From Pseudomonadota bacterium (GTDB lineage Bacteria > Pseudomonadota > Gammaproteobacteria > Xanthomonadales > Xanthomonadaceae), in NCBI GenBank assembly GCA_023423605.1, contig JAFAFF010000292.1, positions 1 to 7,117 of the forward strand: a stretch of DNA of 7,117 nucleotides, read 5' to 3'. The position numbers and the translations under genes are program-made. The notes beneath the pieces are model-generated. The model did not search any database and was not told the DNA's origin. It saw only the letters and a list, made by a program, of their open reading frames with translations. The first letter of the stretch is position 1. Each line of letters begins with the position of its first letter. Below are positions 1-5,754 of this stretch, one piece after another.

Positions 1-73
1 CGGGAATCGGCCGGGTGACGGATCCGGAAAGTTGCCGGGCCTGTTGCTGCAGGGCGGAGAGCTGTGCGTTCAT
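1..73 (-). CDS. thiC: ThiC, phosphomethylpyrimidine synthase (N-terminal 24 codons only)
   Basis: Reading the minus strand from the ATG at 73-71 gives 24 codons before the window edge, starting MNAQLSALQQQ and ending in VTRPIP. The RPIP end matches the start of the ThiC core, which in the family continues as RPIPGSRK and so on. ThiC is a cytoplasmic radical-SAM iron-sulfur enzyme that turns aminoimidazole ribotide into the hydroxymethylpyrimidine phosphate half of thiamine. No catalytic residue is visible here because the conserved domains lie outside the window. The call rests on the short N-terminus together with the TPP riboswitch directly upstream on the same strand, the usual control of thiC. 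A GGA at 85-83 lies 9 bases before the ATG and is the likely ribosome binding site. Confidence 0.85.
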   Translation of the reverse strand, partial: MNAQLSALQQQARQLSGSVTRPIP

Positions 74-79
74 CGGGCA

Positions 80-102
80 TCGTCCAGTGGTTTCAGGGAC
101 GA
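80..102 (-). promoter_or_regulatory. Hairpin that could cover the thiC ribosome binding site
   Basis: On the minus strand TCGTCC (102-97) pairs perfectly with GGACGA (85-80) across an 11-base loop. The 3' arm contains the only purine-rich Shine-Dalgarno candidate for thiC, 9 bases before its ATG. With the riboswitch just upstream and no terminator present, this is a plausible OFF-state expression platform. Pairing is seen in the sequence; the regulatory role is inferred. Confidence 0.45.
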
Positions 103-167
103 AGCGGCGGCGCACTGGCGCAGGCGCGCGGACGCCGGGTCAGGCAATCCACGCACCGGCAGCATTG

Positions 168-255
168 CGAAGCTTCCCTACGCCGGTATCAACCGGATCA
201 GGTTCCAAGGGACTGTCTCAACCGTGGCCATGCAGGCCGCGGTACCCCCGCTTCG
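168..255 (-). ncRNA. TPP riboswitch (THI element) upstream of thiC
   Basis: Read on the minus strand, the element opens with CGAAGC (255-250), pairing with GCTTCG (173-168) to form P1. It then shows GGGGGTACC, the TTGAGA version of the conserved CUGAGA box (221-216), and the diagnostic pyrophosphate-side block ACCTGATCCGGTT followed by GATACCGGCGTAGGGA. These are the invariant parts of the thiamine pyrophosphate aptamer in the correct order. When TPP binds, the aptamer should lower expression of the downstream gene, thiC. No U-tract terminator lies between the aptamer and the thiC ATG, so control is more likely at translation initiation than at termination. Confidence 0.95.
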
Positions 256-261
256 GCGCGC

Positions 262-270
262 ATTACACCA
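262..270 (-). promoter_or_regulatory. Extended -10 promoter for the thiC riboswitch transcript
   Basis: The minus strand reads TGGTGTAAT (270-262): a TG extension followed by TGTAAT, five of six matches to TATAAT. No good -35 box lies 17 bases upstream, which is normal for extended -10 promoters. Seven bases downstream is position 255, the first base of the riboswitch P1 helix, so the aptamer would form the very 5' end of the mRNA. Confidence 0.6.
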
Positions 271-319
271 CAAAGGCAGGACGCCTGCTGGCCGTGACGG
301 GCCCATGACGGACGCCGGG

Positions 320-325
320 TAGAAT
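320..325 (+). promoter_or_regulatory. Candidate -10 box for the BCCT transporter gene
   Basis: TAGAAT matches TATAAT at five of six positions and lies 141 bases before the transporter ATG. The nearest -35-like sequence (GTGACG at 294-299) is 20 bases away, which is too far, so the assignment is weak. If used, the 5' leader of about 135 bases would begin near a small CGGGC/GCCCG hairpin (340-354). Confidence 0.3.
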
Positions 326-466
326 GCCACCGCGGCTCCCGGGCCCGTTGCCCGCCCAGCCGCATGCGCCCGCATGGCGCGTTCGACTGCATCGTCGGCC
401 CCGTGGCCTGTCGTGCACTGCAAGCGTGCGCTCGCTCCTTCCTTCCCAGATCGGAGAAGCTCCTTC

Positions 467-2044
467 ATGGTGTTTCGTATTTCCATCGCACTGGTCGCCG
501 TACTGGTGCTGCTGGCCGGCTTCGCGCCTGGCCCCTTCAACTCGGTGGTACAGGCGGTCCTTGCCGAGGTGGTTCGCGGCGCGGGCTGGCTGTATCTGCT
601 GGTCGTGTTCCTGTCCCTGACGTTCCTGCTTTACCTGGCATTCGGCCGCTTCGCGGAGCTGCGCATCGGCGGCGAAGATGCCGAGCCGGATTTCTCGCGT
701 GCCAGCTGGATGTCGATGTTGTTCGCTGCCGGCATGGGTATCGGCCTGGTGTTCTGGGGCGCCGCCGAGCCGGTTTCGCACTTCGCCAAGCCGCCCGAAG
801 GGCTGGCACCGATGAGCATGGAATCCGCGCGCGCCTCCATGCGCTATGCGTTCTTCCATTGGGGCCTGCACCCCTGGGCCATCTATGCACTGATCGGGCT
901 GGCGATGGCCTGGTTCCAGTTCAACCGCAACGGCCGCGGGCTGGTCAGCGACATGCTGCAGCCGATCATCGGACGCCACCACCGCGGCTGGATGGGCCAT
1001 GCCGTCAACATCGCCGCCGTGGTGGCGACCGCGATCGGCGTGGCCACAACACTGGGCTTCGGCACCGTGCAGATCGCCGCCGGCCTGGAACGGGTGCTGG
1101 GCATCCGCGCCAGCGTGCCTACGCAGATGGTGATCATCGCGGTCGCCTTCGTGCTGTACATGGCGTCCACCAGCAGCGGCGTGGAGCGGGGCATCAAGTG
1201 GCTGTCCAACTTCAATCTCGGCCTGGCGGCCCTGCTGATGGCCATGGTGCTGGTGCTGGGGCCGACCGGCTTCATCTTCGATACCTTCACCACCACCCTG
1301 GGCTCCTATCTCAACCAGCTGGTGACGATGAGCCTGCGCATGTCACCGTTTTCCGGCAGTACGTGGGTGGCGGACTGGACCATCTTCTACTGGGCGTGGT
1401 GGATTGCGTGGGCGCCGTTCGTGGGCGCGTTCATCGCGCGTATTTCGCGCGGACGCAGCGTGCGTGAGTTCGTGGTCGGGGTGGTCATCGCCCCCACGCT
1501 GCTGGGTTTCATCTGGTTTTCGGTGTTCGGCGGCACGGCGCTGTGGTCGCAGATCTTTGGCCACGTGGACCTTGTGCAGGCACTCGGCAACGGTTACGAG
1601 ACGGTGCTGTTCACGATGTTCGACAGCCTGCCGATCGCCATCGTGCTGGCCAGCGTGGCGCTGTTGCTTTTGATGATCTTCTTCGTCACTTCCGCCGATT
1701 CGGCGGTGCTGGTGCTGGCCAGCATGTCCACCGATGAAGCGGGCGACCCGCCGCTAAGGCGCAAGATGGCATGGGGCGTGGCCGTCGCGCTGATCGCCGC
1801 GGCATTGTTGCTGGCCGGTGGTCTGTCGGCGCTGCAGGGGATGATCACCATCGCGGCCTTGCCGTTCGCACTGCTGATGGTGCTGGTGATGGTGTCGTTG
1901 TACCGGGCGCTGGACATGGAATGGACGCGCGAGCGCCGCCAGGCGCAGCGCGCACGGCACATGATCGAGGCATGGATCGAACGGGAGATGGCCGCCCAGG
2001 AAGAGACACGGGTGGAAGCCGCACGCGCCATGGATCGTGATTGA
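467..2044 (+). CDS. BCCT-family betaine/choline/carnitine transporter
   Basis: This 525-residue inner-membrane protein has about twelve hydrophobic segments and is predicted to import quaternary ammonium compounds with Na+ or H+. The glycine stretch GMGIG (89-93) leads into FWGAAEP (96-102). The family signature DWTIFYWAWW falls at 303-312, followed by PFVGAFIARISRGR. The aromatic substrate box of BetP appears complete: W132, W137 and Y140 in the fourth segment, and W309, W311, W312 and W315 in the eighth, with the same spacing. The GMGIG stretch resembles Na+-coupled members. The protein lacks the long charged N- and C-terminal tails that sense osmotic stress in BetP, ending after a short charged helix (about 480-525). 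I chose the ATG at 467 over one at 374 because GGAGAAG sits about 8 bases upstream and the first transmembrane segment begins there. Substrate choice between choline, betaine and others cannot be read from the sequence. Confidence 0.93.
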   Translation: MVFRISIALVAVLVLLAGFAPGPFNSVVQAVLAEVVRGAGWLYLLVVFLSLTFLLYLAFGRFAELRIGGEDAEPDFSRASWMSMLFAAGMGIGLVFWGAAEPVSHFAKPPEGLAPMSMESARASMRYAFFHWGLHPWAIYALIGLAMAWFQFNRNGRGLVSDMLQPIIGRHHRGWMGHAVNIAAVVATAIGVATTLGFGTVQIAAGLERVLGIRASVPTQMVIIAVAFVLYMASTSSGVERGIKWLSNFNLGLAALLMAMVLVLGPTGFIFDTFTTTLGSYLNQLVTMSLRMSPFSGSTWVADWTIFYWAWWIAWAPFVGAFIARISRGRSVREFVVGVVIAPTLLGFIWFSVFGGTALWSQIFGHVDLVQALGNGYETVLFTMFDSLPIAIVLASVALLLLMIFFVTSADSAVLVLASMSTDEAGDPPLRRKMAWGVAVALIAAALLLAGGLSALQGMITIAALPFALLMVLVMVSLYRALDMEWTRERRQAQRARHMIEAWIEREMAAQEETRVEAARAMDRD

Positions 2045-2053
2045 GGGGGGTTC

Positions 2054-2070
2054 GCCGGGCTGCGCCCGGC
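2054..2070 (+). repeat. GC-rich perfect hairpin just after the transporter stop
   Basis: GCCGGGC (2054-2060) and GCCCGGC (2064-2070) form a seven-pair stem with a TGC loop, ten bases after the transporter stop codon. No T run follows on either strand, so it is not a standard intrinsic terminator. It looks like a REP-type palindrome and may protect the 3' end of the mRNA. Confidence 0.6.
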
Positions 2071-2082
2071 ACCCGCCGAAGC

Positions 2083-2119
2083 CAACAGCAACAGCAGCGG
2101 CAACAGCAACAGCTGCTGC
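2083..2119 (+). repeat. CAACAG tandem repeat tract
   Basis: Two tandem CAACAG hexamers (2083-2094) are separated by CAGCGG from two more (2101-2112), then CTGCTGC. A related tract in the opposite orientation occurs at 2291-2326, so the pair brackets the palindromic element between them. Confidence 0.7.
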
Positions 2120-2135
2120 ATGGTCATGGTTTGGC

Positions 2136-2236
2136 GGGTGAGGGTGGAATGGCAGGACACGGCAAAAACTGCGTCCTGCGTGCCTCGTTTCGCGCCATTC
2201 ATGGCGCTCTACGGTCCTGCCACCCCACCCTCACCC
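2136..2236 (-). repeat. Palindromic repeat element, copy A
   Basis: Two 23-base arms (2136-2158 and 2214-2236) are complementary at 21 of 23 positions and enclose a 55-base loop. The loop contains a secondary hairpin, GCGCCAT/ATGGCGC (2192-2207). Read on the minus strand, the loop starts GTAGAGCGCCATG and continues through GGCGCGAAACGAG, matching the loop of copy B at 26 of 29 aligned positions. The arms of the two copies differ in sequence but have nearly the same length, so the loop is the conserved part. There is no reading frame of note. It lies between convergent genes, where bidirectional termination or mRNA protection would be useful; that role is inferred. Confidence 0.8.
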
Positions 2237-2290
2237 ACCGTCGATACATCCGGTGCACTGCTGGTAATTGCTGAAAAGACAAGCACGTCC

Positions 2291-2340
2291 GCTTCTGTTG
2301 TTGCTTCTGCTGCTCTGCTTCTGCTCTTTTTTATTTTTTT
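2291..2340 (+). repeat. CTTCTG-type tract ending in a T-rich run
   Basis: Positions 2291-2326 are built from CTTCTG, TTGTTG and CTGCTG units, the inverse of the CAACAG tract at 2083-2119. They run directly into six T, one A and seven T (2327-2340). The T run is striking in this GC-rich setting but has no stable GC-rich hairpin directly before it. Confidence 0.6.
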
Positions 2341-2370
2341 ACGTGGTTGGTCCCCTGAAACTGTCGGGGA

Positions 2371-2472
2371 CGGACGGTCGGGCTGGGCGGGACCGTTGAG
2401 CGCCATGGACGGCGCGAAACGAGCCCTACATGGACGTACTTGCGGGCGGGTCCCGCCCAGCCTGACCGTCCG
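2371..2472 (+). repeat. Palindromic repeat element, copy B
   Basis: Arms of 24 bases (2371-2394 and 2449-2472) are complementary at 23 of 24 positions. Pairing can extend outward by three G-C pairs past one mismatch. The 54-base loop starts GTTGAGCGCCATGG and contains GGCGCGAAACGAG, the same core as copy A but in the opposite orientation. The inner GCGCC/GGCGC hairpin is also kept. A smaller TCCCC/GGGGA hairpin (2351-2370) abuts it. The element begins 58 bases downstream of the hydrolase gene on the minus strand and could end its transcript, although no suitable U run follows. Confidence 0.8.
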
Positions 2473-2529
2473 GCCCAGCTCCTTGCAACAGGTGCCAACC
2501 ACGAGAGGCCCTGCCGTTCGACCGTACCC

Positions 2530-4248
2530 TCAGTAGCCCGCCGCCTGGCCATCCTTCCGGCTTTCCGAAGCACCGTAATACACCCCCGTCTCCGGATCAC
2601 GCAGGATGGCCTGGTAACCGCCGTACGGACCATCGGCGAACACCACACGATGACCCTTGCGCATGAGCGCGCGGATGGTTTCATAGGCGAATCCCGTTTC
2701 AAGGTTCACTTCGCCACCATCGCTCATCGCCGTCGCCTGCCCCGTGGGTTCGGTGGAGCCCTCATGCTGGATGCGCGGCGCATCGCCCGCTTCCTGCAGG
2801 TTCATGCCGAAGTCCACCAGGTTCATCACGATCTGCGCATGCCCCTGCGGCTGCATCGCACCGCCCATCACGCCAAAGCTCGCATACGGCCTCCCGTCGC
2901 GGGTGATGAAACCGGGAATGATGGTCTGGAACGGACGCTTGCCCGGCGCATAACCGTTCGGATGATTCTTCTGCAGCACGAACATCTCGCCGCGGTCCTG
3001 CAGGATGAAACCCAGCCCCGGCGGTGCCATGCCGCTGCCCATGCCGCGGTAATTGGACTGGATCAGCGACACCATCATGCCGTCGGCATCGGCCACGGTC
3101 ATGTAGATGGTGTCGCCTTCCTCCAACTGCTTCGGCGTGCCCGGCTGCACTTCCTTCAGCGCCTTGTCCATGGAGATCAGCGCGCGCCGCTGCGCCGCGT
3201 ACTCCTTGGACACCAGCTTCGCTACCGGGGCCGGCTGGAACGCCATGTCGGCGTAGAAGCGCGCACGGTCGGCGAACGCAAGTTTCTTGGCCTCCACGAA
3301 CAGATGCACGTGCTCCGGCGAGCCGAACGGAATCTTCGAAAAATCGTAACCTTCCAGGATGTTGAGTATCTGCAGCGCGGCGATACCCTGGCTGTTGGGC
3401 GGCAGTTCCCATACGTCGTAGCCGCGGTAGTTGCTGCTGACCGGCTCCACCCACTCGCCGTGATGGCTGGCCATGTCCTCGTAGCTCAGGTAACCACCGT
3501 TGGCCTTGAAGTAATCGCCGATGGTGCGGGCGATGTCGCCCTTGTAGAACGCGTCGCGCCCGCCGTCACCGATCTTCTGCAAGGTGTCGGCCAGGTTCGG
3601 GTTCTTCCACACCTCGCCCTTGCGCGGCGCGTGGCCATTGAGGGTGAACTGTTCGCTGAAGCCCGGATACTGCGACAGCCGCGGTACCGAACGATCCCAG
3701 TAGTACGCGATGACTTCGGCCACCGGGTGGCCCTCGCGGGCATAGCGGATGGCCGGCGCCAGGTTTTCGGCCATCGGCCTGCGTCCGAAACGCTCATGCA
3801 ACGCGAACCAGCCATCCACCGCGCCCGGCACCGATACCGGCAGAGGGCCCGTGGCGGGAATGTCCTTCAGTCCGCGTCGCTGGAACTCGGCCAGGGTGAG
3901 GGAACGTGGCGAACGACCAGAACCGTTGTAACCGTGCAGTTTCTGCGTCTTCGGATCCCAGACGATGGCGAACAGGTCGCCACCGATGCCGTTGCCCGTG
4001 GGCTCCATCAGGCCGAGCGCTGCATTGGCCGCGATCGCCGCATCCACCGCGCTGCCGCCGTTCTTCATGACATCCAGTGCGATCTGGGTGGCCAGCGGCT
4101 GCGATGTGGCCGCCATGGCATGCGGCGCAATCACCTCCGAGCGCGTCGCGAAGGTGTGGCCGGTGATGCGGTCGGCGGTGAAAGCAGCCGTCGGCAGGAC
4201 AGTGAGCAGGGCGGTGGCAAGCAGGCAACGGGCAAGGCGTCGGGTCAC
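2530..4248 (-). CDS. ggt: Gamma-glutamyltransferase-family Ntn hydrolase, exported
   Basis: The product has 572 residues with a secretion signal: MTRR, a hydrophobic stretch to about residue 22, and cleavage near 22-25. It is expected to act in the periplasm on gamma-glutamyl or related amide substrates such as glutathione. NGGSAVDAAIA (63-73) and GNGIGGDLFA (85-94) are family blocks. The precursor should self-cleave before T380 in EGDTIYMTVADADG, which aligns with the catalytic threonine of E. coli Ggt, giving a 193-residue small subunit. R112 (GSGRSP) is the likely carboxylate-binding arginine. HPN, KRPFQTIIP (437-445) and GVMGG (459-463) fit the YwrD/cephalosporin-acylase-like branch, not classical Ggt. 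The start is GTG (4248-4246) with GGAAG six bases upstream. The gene is transcribed away from the ilv operon and stands alone. The family is clear; the true substrate is not. Confidence 0.9.
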   Translation of the reverse strand: MTRRLARCLLATALLTVLPTAAFTADRITGHTFATRSEVIAPHAMAATSQPLATQIALDVMKNGGSAVDAAIAANAALGLMEPTGNGIGGDLFAIVWDPKTQKLHGYNGSGRSPRSLTLAEFQRRGLKDIPATGPLPVSVPGAVDGWFALHERFGRRPMAENLAPAIRYAREGHPVAEVIAYYWDRSVPRLSQYPGFSEQFTLNGHAPRKGEVWKNPNLADTLQKIGDGGRDAFYKGDIARTIGDYFKANGGYLSYEDMASHHGEWVEPVSSNYRGYDVWELPPNSQGIAALQILNILEGYDFSKIPFGSPEHVHLFVEAKKLAFADRARFYADMAFQPAPVAKLVSKEYAAQRRALISMDKALKEVQPGTPKQLEEGDTIYMTVADADGMMVSLIQSNYRGMGSGMAPPGLGFILQDRGEMFVLQKNHPNGYAPGKRPFQTIIPGFITRDGRPYASFGVMGGAMQPQGHAQIVMNLVDFGMNLQEAGDAPRIQHEGSTEPTGQATAMSDGGEVNLETGFAYETIRALMRKGHRVVFADGPYGGYQAILRDPETGVYYGASESRKDGQAAGY

Positions 4249-4298
4249 GTCGGGCTTCCGGGAGCGAGGATGATGCCGATGGTCGCCTGTATCGCGCG

Positions 4299-4314
4299 TG
4301 CCGGGTATCCGGCA
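4299..4314. repeat. Small perfect hairpin between the hydrolase gene and the ilv promoter
   Basis: TGCCGG and CCGGCA form six pairs around a GTAT loop, about 50 bases upstream of the hydrolase GTG. The rest of 4249-4500 shows nothing I can assign: no clear promoter for the hydrolase and no credible gene. Confidence 0.4.
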
Positions 4315-4500
4315 TTGGTCATGTGCGGCAGGCGGACATGCGCCGGCACGTGGTCATGCGGACACCGCGGAATCGGCGCGATCGGTACCGATTGCCGCTG
4401 CTTCGACATCCTTGCGAGGTGGTTTCAGGCGCAACGAAGCTTGTGCAGCAGGCCTTCCGCATGGATGCACGGGTAACCATCCGGCATCCCGCACACAGGC

Positions 4501-4530
4501 TTGACACGCGTCGGACCTGCATGGTTTGCT
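4501..4530 (+). promoter_or_regulatory. Promoter of the ilv leader and ilvC-ilvG
   Basis: A perfect TTGACA -35 box (4501-4506) is followed after 18 bases by TTTGCT (4525-4530), a weak -10 box (three of six matches) helped by a TG one base upstream (4522-4523). The predicted start of transcription is about 4537-4538, at the A of the leader peptide ATG. Confidence 0.65.
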
Positions 4531-4537
4531 CGGACCC

Positions 4538-4666
4538 ATGTTGCAGCGCCACACGCCCTCTCCGACGAACCTCGAGCCCGCCGCCAACGGCGCCGCTTCG
4601 CTGCGTTCGCTTCTCGTGCTCGTACTTATTAGCCAGCCCACAGGAGCGGGACGAGCCAGCGTGTAA
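4538..4666 (+). CDS. Ilv operon leader peptide (attenuator peptide)
   Basis: This 42-residue frame starts ATG TTG CAG and ends GTG TAA. Its centre is LLVLVLI (residues 25-31, bases 4610-4630): seven consecutive codons for exactly the three amino acids whose synthesis ilvC and ilvG serve. The codons CTT, CTC, CTC, GTA, CTT and ATT are ones a GC-rich genome uses little, in contrast to the CTG, GTG and ATC used in ilvC and ilvG. A terminator hairpin begins 30 bases after the stop codon, and ilvC 113 bases after it. This is the architecture of enterobacterial ilv leaders. No proper Shine-Dalgarno is present (only GGA three bases before the ATG), and the promoter places the transcript start at the ATG, so translation is probably leaderless. 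The peptide should have no function beyond sensing tRNA charging. The first 24 residues carry no control codons. Confidence 0.85.
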   Translation: MLQRHTPSPTNLEPAANGAASLRSLLVLVLISQPTGAGRASV

Positions 4667-4712
4667 GCAACAACCACACACAGGAACTCGATCAGAACCC
4701 GCACCGGTCCCG
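4618..4712 (+). promoter_or_regulatory. Attenuator pause and antiterminator pairings
   Basis: GCTCGT (4618-4623), inside the Leu/Val codon run, pairs perfectly with ACGAGC (4651-4656). The overlapping CGGGAC (4647-4652) can instead pair with GTCCCG (4707-4712) in the terminator. A second option is GCGGG (4646-4650) with CCCGC (4698-4702), supported by CGAG (4652-4655) with CTCG (4687-4690). A ribosome stalled at 4610-4630 would cover the first partner and free the second, favouring the antiterminator. Confidence 0.6.
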
Positions 4713-4725
4713 GCGCGGGTTTTTT
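4696..4725 (+). terminator. Attenuator intrinsic terminator before ilvC
   Basis: AACCCGC (4696-4702) pairs with GCGGGTT (4715-4721), with an inner CCG/CGG stem and a GTCC loop, and one A-C mismatch between the two stems. Six T follow or overlap the 3' arm (4720-4725). It lies between the leader peptide and ilvC on the same strand, so it would stop transcription before the structural genes unless disrupted. Confidence 0.9.
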
Positions 4726-4779
4726 CGTTTCAGAACCCAGTGCAAGCCCTCCCCACCCGACCAGCAAGGAACCACCACG

Positions 4780-5754
4780 ATGAGCACCAACGACCTGCCC
4801 CAGACCAAGATCGCCGTCATCGGCTACGGCAGCCAGGGCCGCGCCCACGCACTGAACCTGCGCGAATCAGGTTTCGACGTGGTGGTAGGCCTGCGTCCGG
4901 GCGGTCCGACCGAAGCCAAGGCACAGGCCGATGGCTTCAGCGTGGTTGCGCCGGCCGAGGCCGTGAAGAACGCCGACCTGGTTGCCGTGCTGACCCCGGA
5001 CATGGTGCAGAAGAAGCTCTACAACGAGGTGCTGGCGCCGAACATGAAGCAGGGTGCGTGCCTGCTGTTCGCGCATGGCCTGAACGTGCATTACGGCATG
5101 ATCGAGCCACGCGCTGATCTGGACGTGGTGCTGGTGGCGCCGAAAGGCCCGGGTGCGCTGGTGCGCCGCGAGTATGAAATCGGTCGCGGCGTGCCGTGCA
5201 TCTGGGCGGTCTACCAGGATGTCAGCGGCAAGGCTGCGCAGCACGCGCAGACCTATGCGGCCGGCCTGGGCGGCGCGCGCGCCAACCTGATCCAGACCAC
5301 CTTCAAGGAAGAGACCGAAACCGATCTGTTCGGCGAACAGGCGGTGCTGTGCGGTGGCGCCTCGGCGCTGGTGCAGGCCGGTTTCGAGACTCTGGTGGAA
5401 GCCGGCTACCAGCCGGAAATCGCCTACTACGAAGTACTGCACGAACTGAAGCTGATCGTGGACCTGTTCTACGAAGGCGGCATCTCGCGCATGCTGGAAT
5501 TCATCTCCGAGACCGCGCAGTACGGCGACTACGTCAGCGGCCCGCGGGTGATCGACGCCGGTACCAAGGAGCGCATGAAGGACGTCCTGAAGGACATCCA
5601 GGACGGCACCTTCACCCGGAACTGGGTGGCCGAGTACGAAGCGGGCCTGCCGAACTACAACCGGTTCAAGCAGGCCGACCTGGAGCACCCGATCGAGAAG
5701 GTGGGCAGGGAACTGCGCGCCAAGATGGTCTGGTTGCAAGGACAGGCCGCGTAA
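4780..5754 (+). CDS. ilvC: Ketol-acid reductoisomerase, class I
   Basis: IlvC performs the second common step of valine, leucine and isoleucine synthesis in the cytoplasm: Mg2+-dependent alkyl migration and NADPH reduction of acetolactate or acetohydroxybutyrate. At 324 residues it is the short class I form. The Rossmann motif is GYGSQG (15-20). H99 (FAHG), K122 (PKGPG), D182 and E186 (TDLFGEQ), and E218 and E222 (YYEVLHE) are the expected catalytic and two-metal ligands, and all are present. The cofactor loop reads GLRPGGPT (37-44), where many class I enzymes have LRKGSxS, so the usual two serines that hold the 2'-phosphate are Gly and Thr here, with R39 kept. AAGGA (4766-4770) lies nine bases before the ATG. 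It is the first structural gene after the attenuator, and ilvG follows after 38 bases, so the two are probably cotranscribed. Confidence 0.97.
   Translation: MSTNDLPQTKIAVIGYGSQGRAHALNLRESGFDVVVGLRPGGPTEAKAQADGFSVVAPAEAVKNADLVAVLTPDMVQKKLYNEVLAPNMKQGACLLFAHGLNVHYGMIEPRADLDVVLVAPKGPGALVRREYEIGRGVPCIWAVYQDVSGKAAQHAQTYAAGLGGARANLIQTTFKEETETDLFGEQAVLCGGASALVQAGFETLVEAGYQPEIAYYEVLHELKLIVDLFYEGGISRMLEFISETAQYGDYVSGPRVIDAGTKERMKDVLKDIQDGTFTRNWVAEYEAGLPNYNRFKQADLEHPIEKVGRELRAKMVWLQGQAA

Noticed and set aside
129..320. Twelve-base direct repeat CGGACGCCGGGT at 129-140 and 309-320, flanking the riboswitch
   Set aside because: A 12-base match is expected by chance in a GC-rich window this long, and nothing suggests an inserted element between the copies.
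374..466. Upstream ATG extending the transporter by 31 residues
   Set aside because: The extension is Arg/Pro/Ser-rich and unlike the family, and the ATG at 467 has a good ribosome binding site.
263..1000. 245-residue minus-strand frame opposite the transporter start
   Set aside because: Antisense to a well-supported membrane protein and overlaps the thiC promoter region; no family resemblance.
2136..2472. CRISPR-like reading of the two repeats
   Set aside because: Only two copies, in inverted orientation, with long self-complementary arms and no regular spacers.
2120..2536. Frames of about 100-140 residues in the convergent gap
   Set aside because: They run through both palindromic repeats and low-complexity tracts and have no ribosome binding site or recognisable domain.
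2440..4476. 678-residue open frame on the plus strand opposite the hydrolase gene
   Set aside because: It is rich in Arg and His with no recognisable domain and lies antisense to a clear family protein. It also runs through repeat copy B. It is a GC-content shadow.
4323..5117. 264-residue plus-strand frame crossing the ilv leader and the start of ilvC
   Set aside because: It reads through the promoter and terminator and ends inside ilvC in another frame; composition is that of a shadow frame.
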